Below, piece after piece: positions 1 through 13,395 of a stretch of 64,000 nt of DNA. The notes under the pieces are model-generated. The model saw only the letters and a program-made list of their open reading frames with translations. It was not told the DNA's origin and did no database searches. Position 1 is the stretch's first letter. Each line of letters starts with the position of its first letter. Origin of the DNA: Impatiens glandulifera (Eukaryota; Streptophyta; Magnoliopsida; Ericales; Balsaminaceae); assembly GCF_907164915.1 (NCBI RefSeq), contig NC_061865.1, positions 51,232,587-51,296,586 on the forward strand, read 5' to 3'. The position numbers and the translations under genes are program-made.

Positions 1-587
1 GCGCCATATATATTTCAATTTTCCTAAAATATGACGTAGTTATAGACTTTTGTCTCGATATGGAAACACTTTTGTTTATGAATTTGGATCTGGAACCTTA
101 TAAGACAGTGAAACCGCCAATGAATTTATCAATCCATGTATGACTTATGAAAATTAAATGGCTGAACTGAAATTTAAGTGTCGAATAAGTTAAGTTCAAT
201 AAACCAAATGAAAATATCTAATGTTTTAAGTACTTGATATCCAAGTTGATTTGATAACTGTGAAACTAAGATCAATAGAGTACTTAAAAGACTATTTTAT
301 CTCTTATAACATGATTTGATTAATTTTCAGAGGTTAACATTGTCTTTTTGGATGCTCTTATTAGATTACTGAGTTAATCATTCATAGATATTAAATTGAG
401 CTGAATCTAAATAATTAAGTTGTTTAAATAACAATTATTAAATGAACTTAATTCAAATAAGCAATTGATCATTTTGATTAATCGATATGTTTAATTCTCA
501 AACTGACTAAGTTATATACACCCTATTTCCAAATGAAATCTGACCACTGGATATTAGTATGGTGTGAAAATCATATTTATTTGTTTG
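1..587. other. Intron or upstream sequence of the helicase gene
   Basis: AT-rich DNA with no coding exon that I can recognise on either strand. It lies upstream of a helicase exon that begins in mid-domain at 1383, so it is most simply the 5' part of a long intron of that gene, with the earlier exons outside the window. That reading is inferred. Confidence 0.5.
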
Positions 588-1336
588 TTATATTAATTAA
601 AATAAAATTTATATTTAAAAAAAGTTGTATATTATTAATTTAAATATACTTTGATTGCGATATAAATTAATTAAATCATTTGAAAAGTCTTTTGATCATA
701 ACCTAATAAATTGATTTTCATTAATATATTATGTTTTAGCGAATTTCCAAACATGCCCTTATTTTTATTTTGTTGAATGCGGCTATACCATCATTTGATT
801 AAATGAGCTGACAAAACTAAAAATCCATCCATTATATCAAATCACTCTTTATATCCTTGGATTCGGCGTCAACTTCTGTATGGTAATATGCCCCCTTTTG
901 ACTTTTAGAGGATATGGTGTAGGTGAGAGAATGATGGTTTAGAGAGAGTATAAAATTATAAGGTAGTTTTAGTATTTAAATGATAAAATTAATTTGATTT
1001 GATAGTTGATAAGATGTTTGGGTTTTGGGATAAAAACTGAGTTTTATCCCAAAAACCCTTACATCAAACGAGCTCCAAACAGAAGTTGGCATATTAAGAG
1101 TGATTTGAAATAATGGATGAATTTTTAGTTTTGTGAATGAGCTCAAATAATGGTATAGCTGCATTCAACAAAATAAAAATAAGGGCATGCTAAGACATAA
1201 TATATTAATGAAAATGAATTTATTAGGTTATGATCAAAAGACTTGAAAATGACTTAATTAATTTATATAGCAATCAAAGTATATTTAAATTAATAATATA
1301 ACTTTTTTTAAAATATAAATTAATATTATAAATTTA
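588..1336. mobile_element. Long inverted-repeat (foldback) element, MITE-like
   Basis: About 290 bp at 588-877 return as an imperfect reverse complement at about 1082-1336. For example, the stretch at 752-789 pairs base for base, apart from one or two mismatches, with 1152-1189. The spacer contains its own palindrome at 1020-1058, with arms around GGGATAAAA and TTTTATCCC. No transposase is encoded. The structure suits a non-autonomous foldback or Mutator/hAT-like MITE; the superfamily cannot be set because I could not fix a target-site duplication. It ends about 45 bp before a helicase exon. Confidence 0.7.
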
Positions 1337-1370
1337 TGAGTGATTTTAATTGTGAGTTAATTGCTTCTAA

Positions 1371-1830
<460 letters not shown>

Positions 1831-3109
1831 TTATATTATTTTTGTGGCACTTATAACACTAATAACTAGTTTGGGATGCAGGCTAGGGTTAGGGAAAAGC
1901 TAAACCTAGCCACAAAGTGGATTAAGAAATGGAGGATGGGATTAGTTTCTTGGATGCTCCATTTCTTATGTATCATTGATGTTGCTTTGGCTGTTTTATT
2001 TCTTTTTGTATTCCTTTTGCCACACTTTAAAAAGGTTTATTTTTTTAACATTAGGCTCATCCTGTCAATTTGTAAACCATATAGTTTCATAACAAAACAT
2101 TTTAAGTAGATTTTATCTTAATGCCCCGTTTGAAACAACATTGCCGTTCTAGAACCATATATTGATTTTTTATTTATTTATTATTTTATCTCCACTCTGT
2201 ATCTTGTTTAAGGGTTTGTTTCATATATTATTATTTGATTAACTTTGGTGAAATATTGGATTATTTAGGTTAAATTATTAAAATATTCATATAATTTGAT
2301 TTTGTTTTTGATGCTATAGTTTATTTTTTTTAAAAGTTAGTACTTTCATATAGTTGGTATTTTCGTGAGAATTGAATTCGTCGACTTTTTACCCTTGGTC
2401 ATTTTGGTGGGGAGTTATAGAGTTCTCTTTCAGACTAGTTGAAGCCTCCTTGGAGAGCATTCGGTTCCAATTTCTGCGCAAAAGCTCAACTCTACTCGAC
2501 ATGGTTCAAATGTTCGGGTTGCCCGGTTCTGTTGGCCCCGGTGCAGCTTGAAGTGCCCGAAATGGGGTGTCTCATAAGACTTCTAACTCCGAACTAGGTG
2601 CCTTGAAAATGGTCACCCCTAGGATACAGTGTTGCTTGGTTGATTCGTCTGCGTCTGAGCTTGATGTGTCGGAAGCACCCTTTGTAGACGTTATGTTACA
2701 AAAAATCCCTTTTATAAAGATATTTTCGGTTCTCTCACACGGAAGGACAAAACAGTCATATTTTAAAATAAATAAAAATAAAATTATTTTTGACCGTTTT
2801 GCCCCTATTTGGGAAAGAGAACAAAGGGAATCCCGTAAAACAAATGATATTATGTTTTTTAATACACACCCTTCTAATTCAGGTTCTCGAATAAATAATG
2901 AATGAGAATAGTTAATGTGATGGAACTATTAAAAGAATTTATAGTTTTTGTTATGATATTCACTATTAATATTTAATTCAGGAATTTTCTTAAACTTTGA
3001 GTATTTAAAAAGCAAAAGTTAAATATTATCCTCTAGTATGCCAGACTGAGCTAAAATAAAGAAAAAGATTAATTTTGAAAATAGTATACAAGTTCAAGAG
3101 CCATTAAAG
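1831..3109. other. Intergenic region after the helicase gene
   Basis: 1831 to about 2330 is AT-rich and probably includes the helicase 3' UTR. About 2341-2700 is noticeably more GC-rich and unlike its surroundings, and could be an old repeat or gene remnant. An open frame at 2567-2905 begins without a recognisable domain and runs into AT-rich sequence. I assign no function. Confidence 0.5.
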
Positions 3110-3265
3110 CTTTATATCCCCTCTGACTGAATTGAGCTTGTCCTTCGTCTTTCCTCCAATCCCCCCTTCTTGATTTCGCAGCCTACCGACCTTTCAAGGT
3201 TTTAATCGATCGCCTTCGTACAGGCGATTATCCACTCTTTCGTATTAGTCCTATCAATAACGCAG
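3110..3265 (+). other. Candidate non-coding first exon of the TMEM230-like gene
   Basis: A pyrimidine-rich, less AT-rich stretch typical of a plant 5' leader follows a TATA-like sequence near 3108-3115. It ends CGCAG before a GT donor at 3266. No long ORF is present. The next plausible gene on this strand is the TMEM230-like CDS, which would imply a long first intron. This is inference from composition and splice signals only; a transcript would settle it. Confidence 0.4.
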
Positions 3266-6200
3266 GTAATCCCTATGCCCTAATGTTATTCGTTTTGTCA
3301 TAGAAGGTCTTTCTTTTTGCGGTCTTATTCTGCTGGTATTTTCATGATTTTAGGTATTTATAACAAGGCATGAATACTATGATGATATATGCTGAAATTT
3401 CTGTAACGTTTCATTATATATTTGATATGCTTAGTGATAAATTTCCATTTATAATGGATGCGATTAACAGTACTTGATAGATTTTTGTTCAAATTGGATG
3501 TGATGGCTGAATTGCACTGTAGAATAGGCGAGAGAGTGAAAGATTACGAGAAGATGAGATTACTGAGTGAATAGAGAGACTTCGAGATATCCATTCCTTA
3601 TCTGAGTCATTACTGACTTATAAATCACAAATGAGAATCAAATAGCAGCTAAATTTACACTGTTTGAAACTAGCTTATCGAATATCCTCCATTCTAATTT
3701 GCTAAACCGTGTTGGTCTTTTCATTTTCATCTTCATTTTCATTTGCGTTAAAATATCTCATAATAATTGGCAGTATAACCTTTGTAATAGATACTAACCA
3801 AGCCAAGTGACCTTATCTAACAACAAGTTATGGCCATGAATTTCCATTAGAAGCCAAGTTAGTCGGGTTGATCTCATCTTAGAGACATTTTTATGCGAGC
3901 TTGAAATTCTTGGCAATCTTGAAATAACATGATTCAAGTCTCCCTAATAAGATTGCAAAATAAGTTAGGCTCATTCACGATCTTTTATTCTTTCCCATTT
4001 TACACTTCCTTAACAGAACGACCCATTGAAGTTTTCCCAGTTCTAGGAGGCCTATAAAATAGCACTCCCTCCACGTGTTTGGTGTCAATCTTAGAGTTTA
4101 CATGAGATGGAGGCATCTCAGAGGAACGCCAGTAAGAATTATACTAGTGAACTAGGGTGGCTCTTTTTCATATACAATCCTTTCTCAACGTTCAACTAGC
4201 CAAAATTGGCCCTTATTTGATGTGTCAGATCTGTTTGGATATTGGATTGAATATGAATATTTATTTTGTAGAACTGATTTAACCTTTGGATTGTTTATTT
4301 TTTTGCTTAAATAACCAAACAGAACAGATAAAATTTTAAGTACTTGCTAATTTAGTTCAGATATAACCAGTTAAATTTGTTTTTCTCAAAAAAGTTAGTT
4401 CAGTTTAAAACTAATTATTACTATGTCAATATATAGTTACAACATTACTACTAGTCTACTAATCATTTTAGTATTCTTTTGTTACTACTATATGTGTATT
4501 ACTATGTAGTAGACAAAGCACAATGTTTGATATATCAAATTAAATTTTTTTGAAACAAGTATAAATATAGGACTGGATGTGGATTCTAAAATTTTATAAC
4601 CGATATATATTTTTATACTCTTTTCTTAAAATCAAACCACAAACACCCTAGTTCTCACTAATATAATATTGATCACAAACTTCATATCATAAAACACCAA
4701 TCCATACATTTTCAACAAATGAGTTTTGTATGGTCGAGATCTTCATATGTGCTTCCCATTTTATTTTTTGAAATGGTTATGAAAGCTCGAACCCACCAGC
4801 TTTTGGTCATGAGTCTTGCGCTCTATCACTGAGCTAAGCGAGCCTTCAATGTGCTTCCCATTTTAATGTTTCATTGAAATCAAAATGTCTATCAGACCGA
4901 TATGCATAATTATATGAGCATGTTTCTAGTACAACTTTGGCAAGAATAGAATTAAGTTATATCATTGTAGGTATAATCTCATTGATATTGCAGTTTCCAA
5001 ATACTTAGTTGACCTAAAGCTAATTAGAGTAAAACGAACTCAAAAGTTGAGAGAAGTCCTATTTGATCCTATCTCAAAGTGATTTAGACTTTTGAATTCA
5101 TATTACCTCGTATGATAGACATTAAGAAGAGAATATAGAGGAGAAAAAAATTGAGCTTCCTGAATTGGTTCAGTTACAATTCCTTTTAAACCTTGAGTAG
5201 CATTTTGTTTGGATATTTAATTGTTGTTTTAATTGCTAATAAAGTTCCAATTTTGTTTCACTGGCTTCATTTTAATTGTTTCACCCATATCCTTATATGT
5301 TTTAAATCCATTGAATATGGTTAGATTAAGTATCAAGTGACATGTCTCGGTAGAGATGCATGGTTGTGAACAATTCATAGCAAGTGAAATTGTAACTTGG
5401 TTAGCAATTCTTAGAATTAGAATATCTTAATTTGTGCTTCTGTGTCTGCTCATATCTATGCCATATGAGTTTTAGAAAATGAAAGATCTGCATCAATTTT
5501 GTTATCGTGATTCTGTGGTTTCCATGCCCGTTTCCTCTCTCTCTCTTTTTACAATAATATGATTTTGTTAACATTAACTGAAAATTGTGTAAAACACAAT
5601 ATAACCAAGTACCACAATAAAGGCAGAATAATAACCATGTCACAAGGACTCTATGGAGTTAAATAGAAGCTTGTTAAATTTTCAAGATTAAAACAAATAA
5701 AAAACCAAAAAAAACCCCTCAAATTAGATCTACCTCATGCCTTGATCTTTCACCTATTGTTGGAGAAAGGTAGCAACATTTTCTTTGCTCTCATTTGACT
5801 CCCTCTCTTTTTCTCTGTGTGTAGATCATTTAAGTATATCAAGTATCTATGGCTTTTTGTAGGTCCTTGACTTCTACGAGTGTAAATCAATTCATTGAAA
5901 CCAAACTATCCGTTGAAACCAAATTTGTCCAAATTATAAAAAGAAAATAAAAGCCAATAAGCTCTCTTGAACACTAATTATAATAGCCGAATAGAACTAC
6001 TATATGTGTTTGCTACAATTCTGCAGAGCTTATGTACTGATTATCATTAGGCTTTCGATACCACCTAAATTGGTTCCATTTTGGGGATAAATTACATGTT
6101 TTACCTTTATATTTAATATCATCATGTATGATGTTTCTATTTAAGTATTGAGAATTTCACATTTTATTGTTAAATTATAATTAAATATTGATTCCATATT

Positions 6201-6563
6201 TGAGTTCAAATTCTACGCGTATTTGTAAGGTTCTTGGAAATCCTTTTTAGTGGCCAGATGCTTAACTTGCACATCAACCTATAATTCAATCACACAAACC
6301 AAGAATAACCTAATATGCCATTAATGGCACCTCTTTAATCGTTGAATAATTTCAAATGATCTTTTTTTTATAGAACTACTAATTCAACTCAACTGTTTGC
6401 ACCCTTATTTATTGTATCTTCCTCAACTAGACTACTCTTTGTTGCCCAATCAACTAATGTCCAAATGCTTCCTTCAATTATGCTTCAATAATCAATATAT
6501 ATTTTTGGAATATCTTTTTCTTTGGTCTCTTCTATAGATTTAGTTCCAAATCTTCTATTTCAG
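3266..6563. other. Long gene-free stretch, probably leader intron
   Basis: No coding exon is supported here. It contains one clear SINE at 4764-4848. The open frame at 5401-5643 on the minus strand has no recognisable domain and is low-complexity. Confidence 0.5.
4747..4865 (-). mobile_element. Short tRNA-derived SINE with 17-bp target-site duplication
   Basis: The direct repeat atgtgcttcccatttta occurs at 4747-4763 and 4849-4865 and flanks an 85-bp body at 4764-4848. Read on the minus strand, the body starts with a tRNA-like head: an A-box-like TAGCTCAGTGATAGAGC, then a B-box-like GGTTCGAGC, then a short A-rich tail (the + strand begins tttttt). This is the anatomy of a tRNA-derived retroposon made by LINE-type target-primed integration. 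The loop reads ACTCATGACC, so the parent may have been a CAU-anticodon tRNA, but the anticodon stem does not pair well and this is not a working tRNA gene. Confidence 0.85.
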
Positions 6564-6743
6564 GGAAATTCATAGCTACTGCTTCATCTATCTAACTTCA
6601 TACATTCAGCTTTGCCATCTTGGTTGAAGGTAAATCTCCTCTCATAGTTCCTAAGTTATGCTAATATTCCCTGACCTAATTGTCCTTTCACATTTCTCTA
6701 TGATCAGCACGTGAATGGTAGAAGTGTACATGCTTTGGAACTG
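6564..6743 (+). other. Two candidate non-coding leader exons (6564-6629 and 6708-6743)
   Basis: Each segment is bounded by CAG on the left and a good donor on the right: GAAG/GTAAAT at 6629/6630 and CTG/GTAAGT at 6743/6744. Pyrimidine-rich tracts precede both acceptors. They are too short and lack a frame to be coding, so if real they are 5' UTR exons of the TMEM230-like gene downstream. Evidence is splice-site appearance only. Confidence 0.3.
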
Positions 6744-8577
6744 GTAAGTATCTCCCCCTTCAATCTCATTATTCCTTATGTATGCTAGCTTTCATCTGTA
6801 GGACCTTTTCCTTGATTTGTCACAATCAGCTTCAAATAATTCCTTCTGTTTAAATTTCTATTTGTTAGTTATTGACATCTACGTCGCTTCTTGCCATGTA
6901 ATTGTGTACGTGAAAGTCGAGTTTGGAAACTAGGATAAGAAGTTGTTTTTCTAGTTATAAGCATGTAATGCCTAAATTGCCTCCTTTCGAAGAATGAGCA
7001 GTAATTTGGTTAAGGACGAACGCCTTAGAAAAATCATTTTGTTTTGAAAATAATTTAATTTTAGTTTTAAAAGAATTAAGAGAATGTTTAAATGAAAGGA
7101 TGTTTAATTTGGTAAGGCTTGGTTTATGAGTTGGAGATTTTGGACAAGCGTTTGGTTACAAATGGGGAAGGACATAGACTGCTAGCACACCACTCTTCCA
7201 TTTGAAAATGGTCTCTAAATTGAAATGATATGGTAAAAAACGCCTATCTATTAGTTTAAAAGAAGCAAAAGTTGTACCTCAGTTGAATTAGGGATCATTG
7301 GATGTAGTTTAGGATCTATGAAATGGTCGGGAGAATTAAGGCTTTGTTTAATTAGGTGATTATAGTTTTATTGATGGAAAGTGGAAATATAATATTGATG
7401 ACATGTCTATCACCGTGTCAGCAAAGGTTCCCTGGAAGTTGGATGGAAAAATAAACATAATTTCTTGGGCTAATTCTTTCGAGAAGTTAATGATTGTATA
7501 ATTTAAAATATCGAGAAGTGCGATTGTAACTTAAGAAGCGCAAGTGACCAAAAACGGAAAAAAAATAACAATGAAGAATCATTACAACGACTCTAAAGTC
7601 TAACCAACATGCTTCTTATTTTTCAACTAGAGTTTTTCACATTTGGTCTTTATGCTTTGATGTTCAGTCTGTTTTGTGCCATGCCTTGAAACTATGACAA
7701 CTCATGCCATAACTTGTACTCATCTGTTTGTTAGATTTTTCATCATACTTTTGTCATCTTTGCAGAATGTAGATTATTGAAATAGTTCTATTCTTTCAAA
7801 ACAAATGTAAAAGTCACTGAAAACAGACACATCCAAAGTAACTGCACAACATTAGGTGATATGTCTAGTATTAATATAGAAACGTTAAAATGATCATGCC
7901 ACAAGTTTATACTACTATCCTTGAAAAGCAATACATTACGCTAAATCTTGTATTCTATTAATACTTGTCATTATAATGCATCTATTCAATAAAAAAGGAT
8001 TGAGAATAAAATATTTGCACAATCCAAACTCTGGACAAAGTATATTTAAGGATACATATTGGAAATATACATGTATGATTGCCAATCTGAACATATCTTA
8101 TCCTAATATGAAAATTGTGTATACTAGAGAGGAATTAAATATTTAAAAGTGATATTGGTATAGGCAAGATAAATAGATGGATGTATCAAAGAGATAATGG
8201 GGTATGCATTTTCATATATATTGTATAGATTAATGAAATATTTCGGAAAAAATCATGTTTGATGTTTTGATAATAAAAAATCAGATTATTATGATTATTT
8301 ACCAATTTACCCTTACCTTAAATTTATAATAAATAAAGTTAAAAAAAAATAGTATTTGAATATTTAGTGGATGTTTAATGATGGGATTGAAAAAGTGATG
8401 TTTGATTGAATTTGAAAATAATCCTAAGGCTCAAGATACTATTATTGGTGACATCTCAATGTTTTAGCTGAATTTATTATTAGAATGAAACATGAAATGT
8501 TACATTTGACATACATATGCATCATCATAGTATTTGGCTTTTCTGTGGATTGTTACTTATTTAAATGGTGGGAGCAG
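6744..8577. other. AT-rich intron or upstream sequence
   Basis: No coding exon or recognisable element can be supported. Near 8240-8460 the composition resembles AT-rich MITEs, but I found no clear terminal repeats. A pyrimidine-poor acceptor GCAG at 8574-8577 precedes the untranslated start of the TMEM230-like coding exon. Confidence 0.4.
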
Positions 8578-8656
8578 ATTTCTTGTGAACTTCAGCAGTT
8601 GAGAAGAGAAAACTTGTTTCCTAGAGCTCTTTGGGATTTATTGATTTAAGCTTTAG

Positions 8657-9770
8657 ATGGCAACTAGAAGGAATGTGCGTTACACTCCACTTTCAGTTGA
8701 AGATGATGGTGATTATAATGGAAGGGGTCACGATCCTCGATATGACTATTCTCCAAAGTCCCTTGATAGAGTCCCATGGAAATCCATTGCTCTTGCATTA
8801 TTCCTGCTAGGTCTTGGATGCACCCTTCTATGTCTTTCCTACTTCATTTTCACAGGTCATATGGGCGGTGATAATTCTCAAGCTTATGGCCTTTTAGGGC
8901 TTGGATTTCTTACTTTTCTCCCAGGTACATATTCTTCTTCTAGAAATTTGCATAATTAATTTTGAAAACTGCCCTAAAAATATTTTATTAAATCCTTTTG
9001 ATATGAACCCTTTTTGATAGGATCATTTTTGCTCACTTGACCCTTTTTTTTGGGGGGGAAACACTATGAACCTATTTAACTTATAAAGAAAAGGAAACCT
9101 CATTTCTCTAAATAGGTGTCTGATGTAAGCGAACAAAAGTTGTGCTGTGAGCGAAAATTTAAAAATTGACGAGTACTTTAAGGACTTATATATGGGTTTA
9201 CAATTTTTGAAAGATAATGGCTGTATTAATAATGTGTCATGAATTGTGATATATTGCAAACTCCACTTTTATTCCATAAAAAATAGCCGGAAAAAAATCT
9301 CAACATCATGCAAATAACCTCTTGACAATGATTTTTTAGGAAGTTAACACGACCCTTTACAACCGTGATCCCTACTTCAACTTAAAATGTTCTTAGTGAG
9401 AATTTGAATATGACACATTTAGTCTCTTAAGGTAAGACTCTTTCTATTTGAGCTACCCTAAGTAGGTTTTTGAACTTAGGAAGCTAACATGACCCCCATT
9501 TTATTTTAAGGTGTTCTTAATGAGGATCGAACATTAGACTTTGTTATCTTAAAATGAGAACTGGTTAAGAAAAGGCTAAAATTACGTCCCTTGTAAATTG
9601 CTCTTTTTTTTTCAGTTTCATATTTTTCATGTTGTAACTAAACAATTTCAACAATATTGTTTTTTTTTATCTTAACTAATGTTTTTTCAGGATTTTACGA
9701 GACACGAATTGCATATTACTCGTGGAGAGGCGCAACAGGCTTTCGGTTTGCTTCGATACCAGATTACTGA
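8657..9770 (+). CDS. TMEM230-like small two-pass membrane protein
   Basis: Coding exons are 8657-8924 and 9691-9770. The 766-nt GT-AG intron splits the Gly codon after Pro89. The product is 115 aa. Residues 1-42 are a hydrophilic N-terminus; about 43-66 form the first membrane segment (SIALALFLLG...), and about 76-91 a second (GLLGLGFLTFLPG). The conserved ending is GFYETRIAYYSW then FASIPDY. This matches the TMEM230/TMEM134 family in length and in the SIPDY terminus. Animal TMEM230 is linked to vesicle trafficking; the plant role is not established. The start is the first ATG after a candidate acceptor at 8577 and the frame is intact. The intron holds two SINE-like copies. Confidence 0.9.
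9339..9565 (-). repeat. Two adjacent diverged SINE-like copies in the TMEM230-like intron
   Basis: The + strand reads aggaagttaacacgaccc at 9339 and aggaagctaacatgaccc at about 9478. Each is followed by a related body about 139 bp apart. On the minus strand each body carries a tRNA-like stretch (TAGCTCAAATAGAAAGAG; GTTCGATCCTCATTAAG) and then a tail rich in GGGTCATG or GGGTCGTG. Related copies occur at about 13283-13395 and 37465-37590. The tRNA-like boxes point to an old SINE family; copy ends are approximate. Confidence 0.6.
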
Positions 9771-11089
9771 AGAAGAAATCCTCTGTTGAATCTCAAGTGT
9801 ATTCTGTCACTAAACAGGTTTCTTTGTATAATCAATTTTATGCATACAAAGATTATGTTTGATCTCTTGAGTAGTTTTAATTTGATTGGAATGATCTTTG
9901 ATAAATGCCAATGAGATGACACAATTTCGCCATATTATAATGTTTTGGATATATATATTTCTTGTTTGAGAAGCTTAAAATCTTGGTTTTTTTGAAATCA
10001 ATGTCAGCCCAAACAAAATGAATAGTTTTCAGAGTAATCACTTTCACATATTATTATTATTATTGCAACTGAATATTTGTTGAGTAAAGTATTTGATAAT
10101 ATAATAGTATTTAATTATGAGTTTGTCATTCCTTTGTTTTACTCATATAAATTTCTCTCTTTCCATTTGAATAATGATAAATAATGAACCCCTATTTTCT
10201 ATTATGGACTAATTGACTGATTTTTCATTTGTATCTTAACAATCACATAACCCAGCTATATATTATATCAAATTAAAATGTACATATTTTATGTTGATTG
10301 ACACTAAAAAAAACATTGAAAGGGTATATAAAATCGTTTCCGTTAAAGATCTCGAGTTCGATTTTAAGAATATTTTAAAAAATATATTAATCAAGACCAT
10401 TCCTATAATTTGACATTCTGAAAATTTTAATATAATTTTTGACTTGATCTCTTAATATTCTAAAGATGACTTGATTTGTGTAATTATTTTAATATTAGCT
10501 AGGAGGATGATTGATTAATGATTCTCTCATATTTGTCTTGATTTATATGATTTTATAGTTCCCTTAATACTAAGATTATATCTCATCTCATTTGTATTTT
10601 GAACTCTTTGATACTCAAAAACAAAAATCTATGTATTTATTAAAAAAAAATTTGTCTCACTTCATATGAATCTAAATCCGGGTTCACTACAAATATATCA
10701 ATATCAATAAAACAATAATAACATTTTTTTAACAGTAACAACCTCTACTTTAATTTAAGGCGTTTTAAATATGTTGATATAACATCCTATAACACATAAT
10801 AATACCTAATAAAACATGCTTACTTTAATTAATGTTCCTAAATATATACTCCAAAAATATGCATACAAAAAACATAAAAAATAAATGCATATATACAACT
10901 CTCATTAAATCAAACAGGCTTATACTCGGTAAACGCAAAAGGATACAAAGGAAATAATTGCATGAAAATGAAATAGTATGAGGGTGACAAAGGAAATAGC
11001 CATGAAATGATTTTTTGACTTGCAAACAACTATGGCCATGTAGCATTGAAAATGACTGCTATATATTATATAAGTAAACATGTTTGCCT

Positions 11090-11113
11090 AATAAATAAAT
11101 AAATAAATAAATA
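11090..11113. repeat. (AAAT)n microsatellite
   Basis: A perfect run of the tetranucleotide AAAT, about six units, followed by an AT-rich degenerate tail. Confidence 0.85.
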
Positions 11114-13282
11114 TAATAATAGTGATTTGCATTCATTTAAAGTGAGGAAATAAATGTGACATTAGTTGTAATCAACTAAGGACATCATTATTATCTATGT
11201 TGAATACATATATATCCTCTTTATTTCAAACACCCCCTAAATTAACAACCATCATATCATCTTAAATTATAACCCTATCTCATTCATAATGTTGTGCCAA
11301 AAGTTTTCTCATAACTCATAAATACATTCATTTTTTTTTATAGATAATTTAGTACATTCCAAGAAAATAATTTCCTATTTTTATATGATTTTTTTTTTTA
11401 AAATAAAGCTATTTCATTGGTCATTCGATTGTGAATAATCCGAAACTCTTGTGAAGTAGAATTTTGGGGTAACTCTAATACAACAAAGACAACTTATTCC
11501 CCAAATCATTGGAGGCTAAATTACAAGCGGAAACAAGAAAGCTAAAAACGAAGCTAGCCACGAAATATATAAGAATTTAGTTATTTATAATAGATAAAAT
11601 GGTTTCATCCGAAACTTTAATGTGTTCGATAATGAGAAAAATAGACCTAAGTAGCGACACTTATTGGAGGGTGTGGAGATTTGTGTCCTTTTACATGAAA
11701 TGACTACTAATTCCGGTTACCATTGGTGGATAGCTTGGTTGTAGTGGAAAAGGAGAGTGTTTGTGGCACAAAGTTTATTAGGATAAAATCTTCCAAAGCT
11801 TGGCGAAGATTCGAAATGAAAAACAAATGGACTCAGCTAATTGTATTGTAGATATTCTAAATGATCTTTGGAGGGAGTAGACCAAGGTTGTACAACAAGG
11901 ATTCTTTAAGTGGAATCAAGGTCACATTTTTGTTGTTTGATTTAAACTATTCATATGAATGAATGATATTTGTTCAAAAAACAAATCTCTCGAAGTTGGA
12001 CACGCGATGCCCTAATTGTGTTCTAGTCCTAGTCTCTCCATCGATTAAGACTCTAATAGTGATCCACTTGACACTTTGTTTGTTCCCATATGATTCAAGA
12101 AGTGCCCAACCGTAATATTTTGTTCTTATCACCGGATTGACCCCAATACCATTATAACGCCATGATCTAGGGATTCAGAAGATATATGTTATTGTTATGA
12201 TGTTATCTCACAAAGGTGAAGGTGGCTTATATGAAATTAGCCTCATAATAGGTGACTTATGTAATTTCTTATTTAGGACATTTGTTAATACAAAATAATA
12301 CTGGCAAATTAGGTTTAAAATTGCTTCAAAGTAAGTTGCCAACTGCCAAGTTCAAAATTTATGGAGTCCATGTCAATGTGGTCAGTTCGAAAATGGACAG
12401 GTAACAACCTCTGGATGGTATGGGAGGAATTTCATTTTCTAAATGAAGAAAAAAAAAAGGACACAAAATAAAGTTGAGTAATTCGGTTCCCAAGTGACTC
12501 ATTTGTATTGGAGAACAAAAAATCACAAAAATGTATATAAGATTACATGCATCTTCTTTGAAGAGGCACATATTTTGGCGTCACGCAATTGTACTGCCAA
12601 AAAATCAAATAAGTTAACATCATATTTGAATGCATCCCAATCTTATGATGATCTTGTGGCCCATAGTACTCCCTTTGATCAGTTCAAATGTTACTTTCAT
12701 ATTCTTTTTGTTACTTTATTTTAACTCCCTTAACATGGTAAAATATTAAGTGTTTCTTTTCATAGTAAGGAAATGTGTATTATTTACTGTGAGATTAAAC
12801 AGAGGCAGTTAATCTATGTGTAGGTTAATCTTATGAATTGATGTGAGAAATTACACTATTATGTCCCAAATCTCAATCAAATAGATTTGGTTATTATAAC
12901 ATGGTTTATTAAAATGCATTGAACCCGGGAAATTGACAATTAAAGACTACTTTTATAAATATAAACCCTTTTCTATGGGTAATAAACATTTATAATTTCA
13001 GGGTCTCAAAACCCGATTCGGGACACTTTTGGCCTTCTTATTGGAGAGGATGAAAATGACACCCAATGACCTAAGTATTACATCGAAGGTAAACAAAAGT
13101 TTCATAATAATCAATACCGTTTCTTGAAAATGGAATGATGTTTAAGAAAAAAAAAATCAAAATAGAGATGGGAGAATCATATTATAAGTTAAAAACTCAA
13201 AGAGTAACATAAAAAAGGAATACCCACCCATACATGTTTGGTTCATATTAAAGTTAAAAACTCGAAACATAAACTCACTAAG

Positions 13283-13395
13283 GTAGCTTAAGTGGTAATA
13301 ATGGTTCATAAAATTTATGGATTCGATTCTCACTAAGAAAGACTTAAATTAAAGTGAATGTTATAACTACTAGGGTCATGATAAAAAAAAATTCA
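13283..13395 (+). repeat. SINE-like copy of the same family as in the TMEM230-like intron
   Basis: It contains TAGCTTAAGTGGTAATAAT, which resembles an A box, then GGATTCGATTCTCAC, which resembles a B box, then a tail with GGGTCATGATAAAAAAAAA. The order and the shared GGGTCATG tail match the two copies near 9339-9565. Ends are approximate and no target-site duplication was found. Confidence 0.55.

Noticed and set aside
1876..2109. 77-residue ORF after the helicase stop
   Set aside because: It lies in the expected 3' UTR, has no domain and is hydrophobic from T-rich DNA.
2567..2905. 112-residue ORF
   Set aside because: No recognised domain, no plausible ATG context, and it runs into AT-rich sequence; kept only as unassigned.
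4764..4848. A tRNA gene with CAU anticodon on the minus strand
   Set aside because: The anticodon stem does not pair and the sequence is flanked by a perfect target duplication with an A-rich tail, so it is a SINE or retroposed tRNA.
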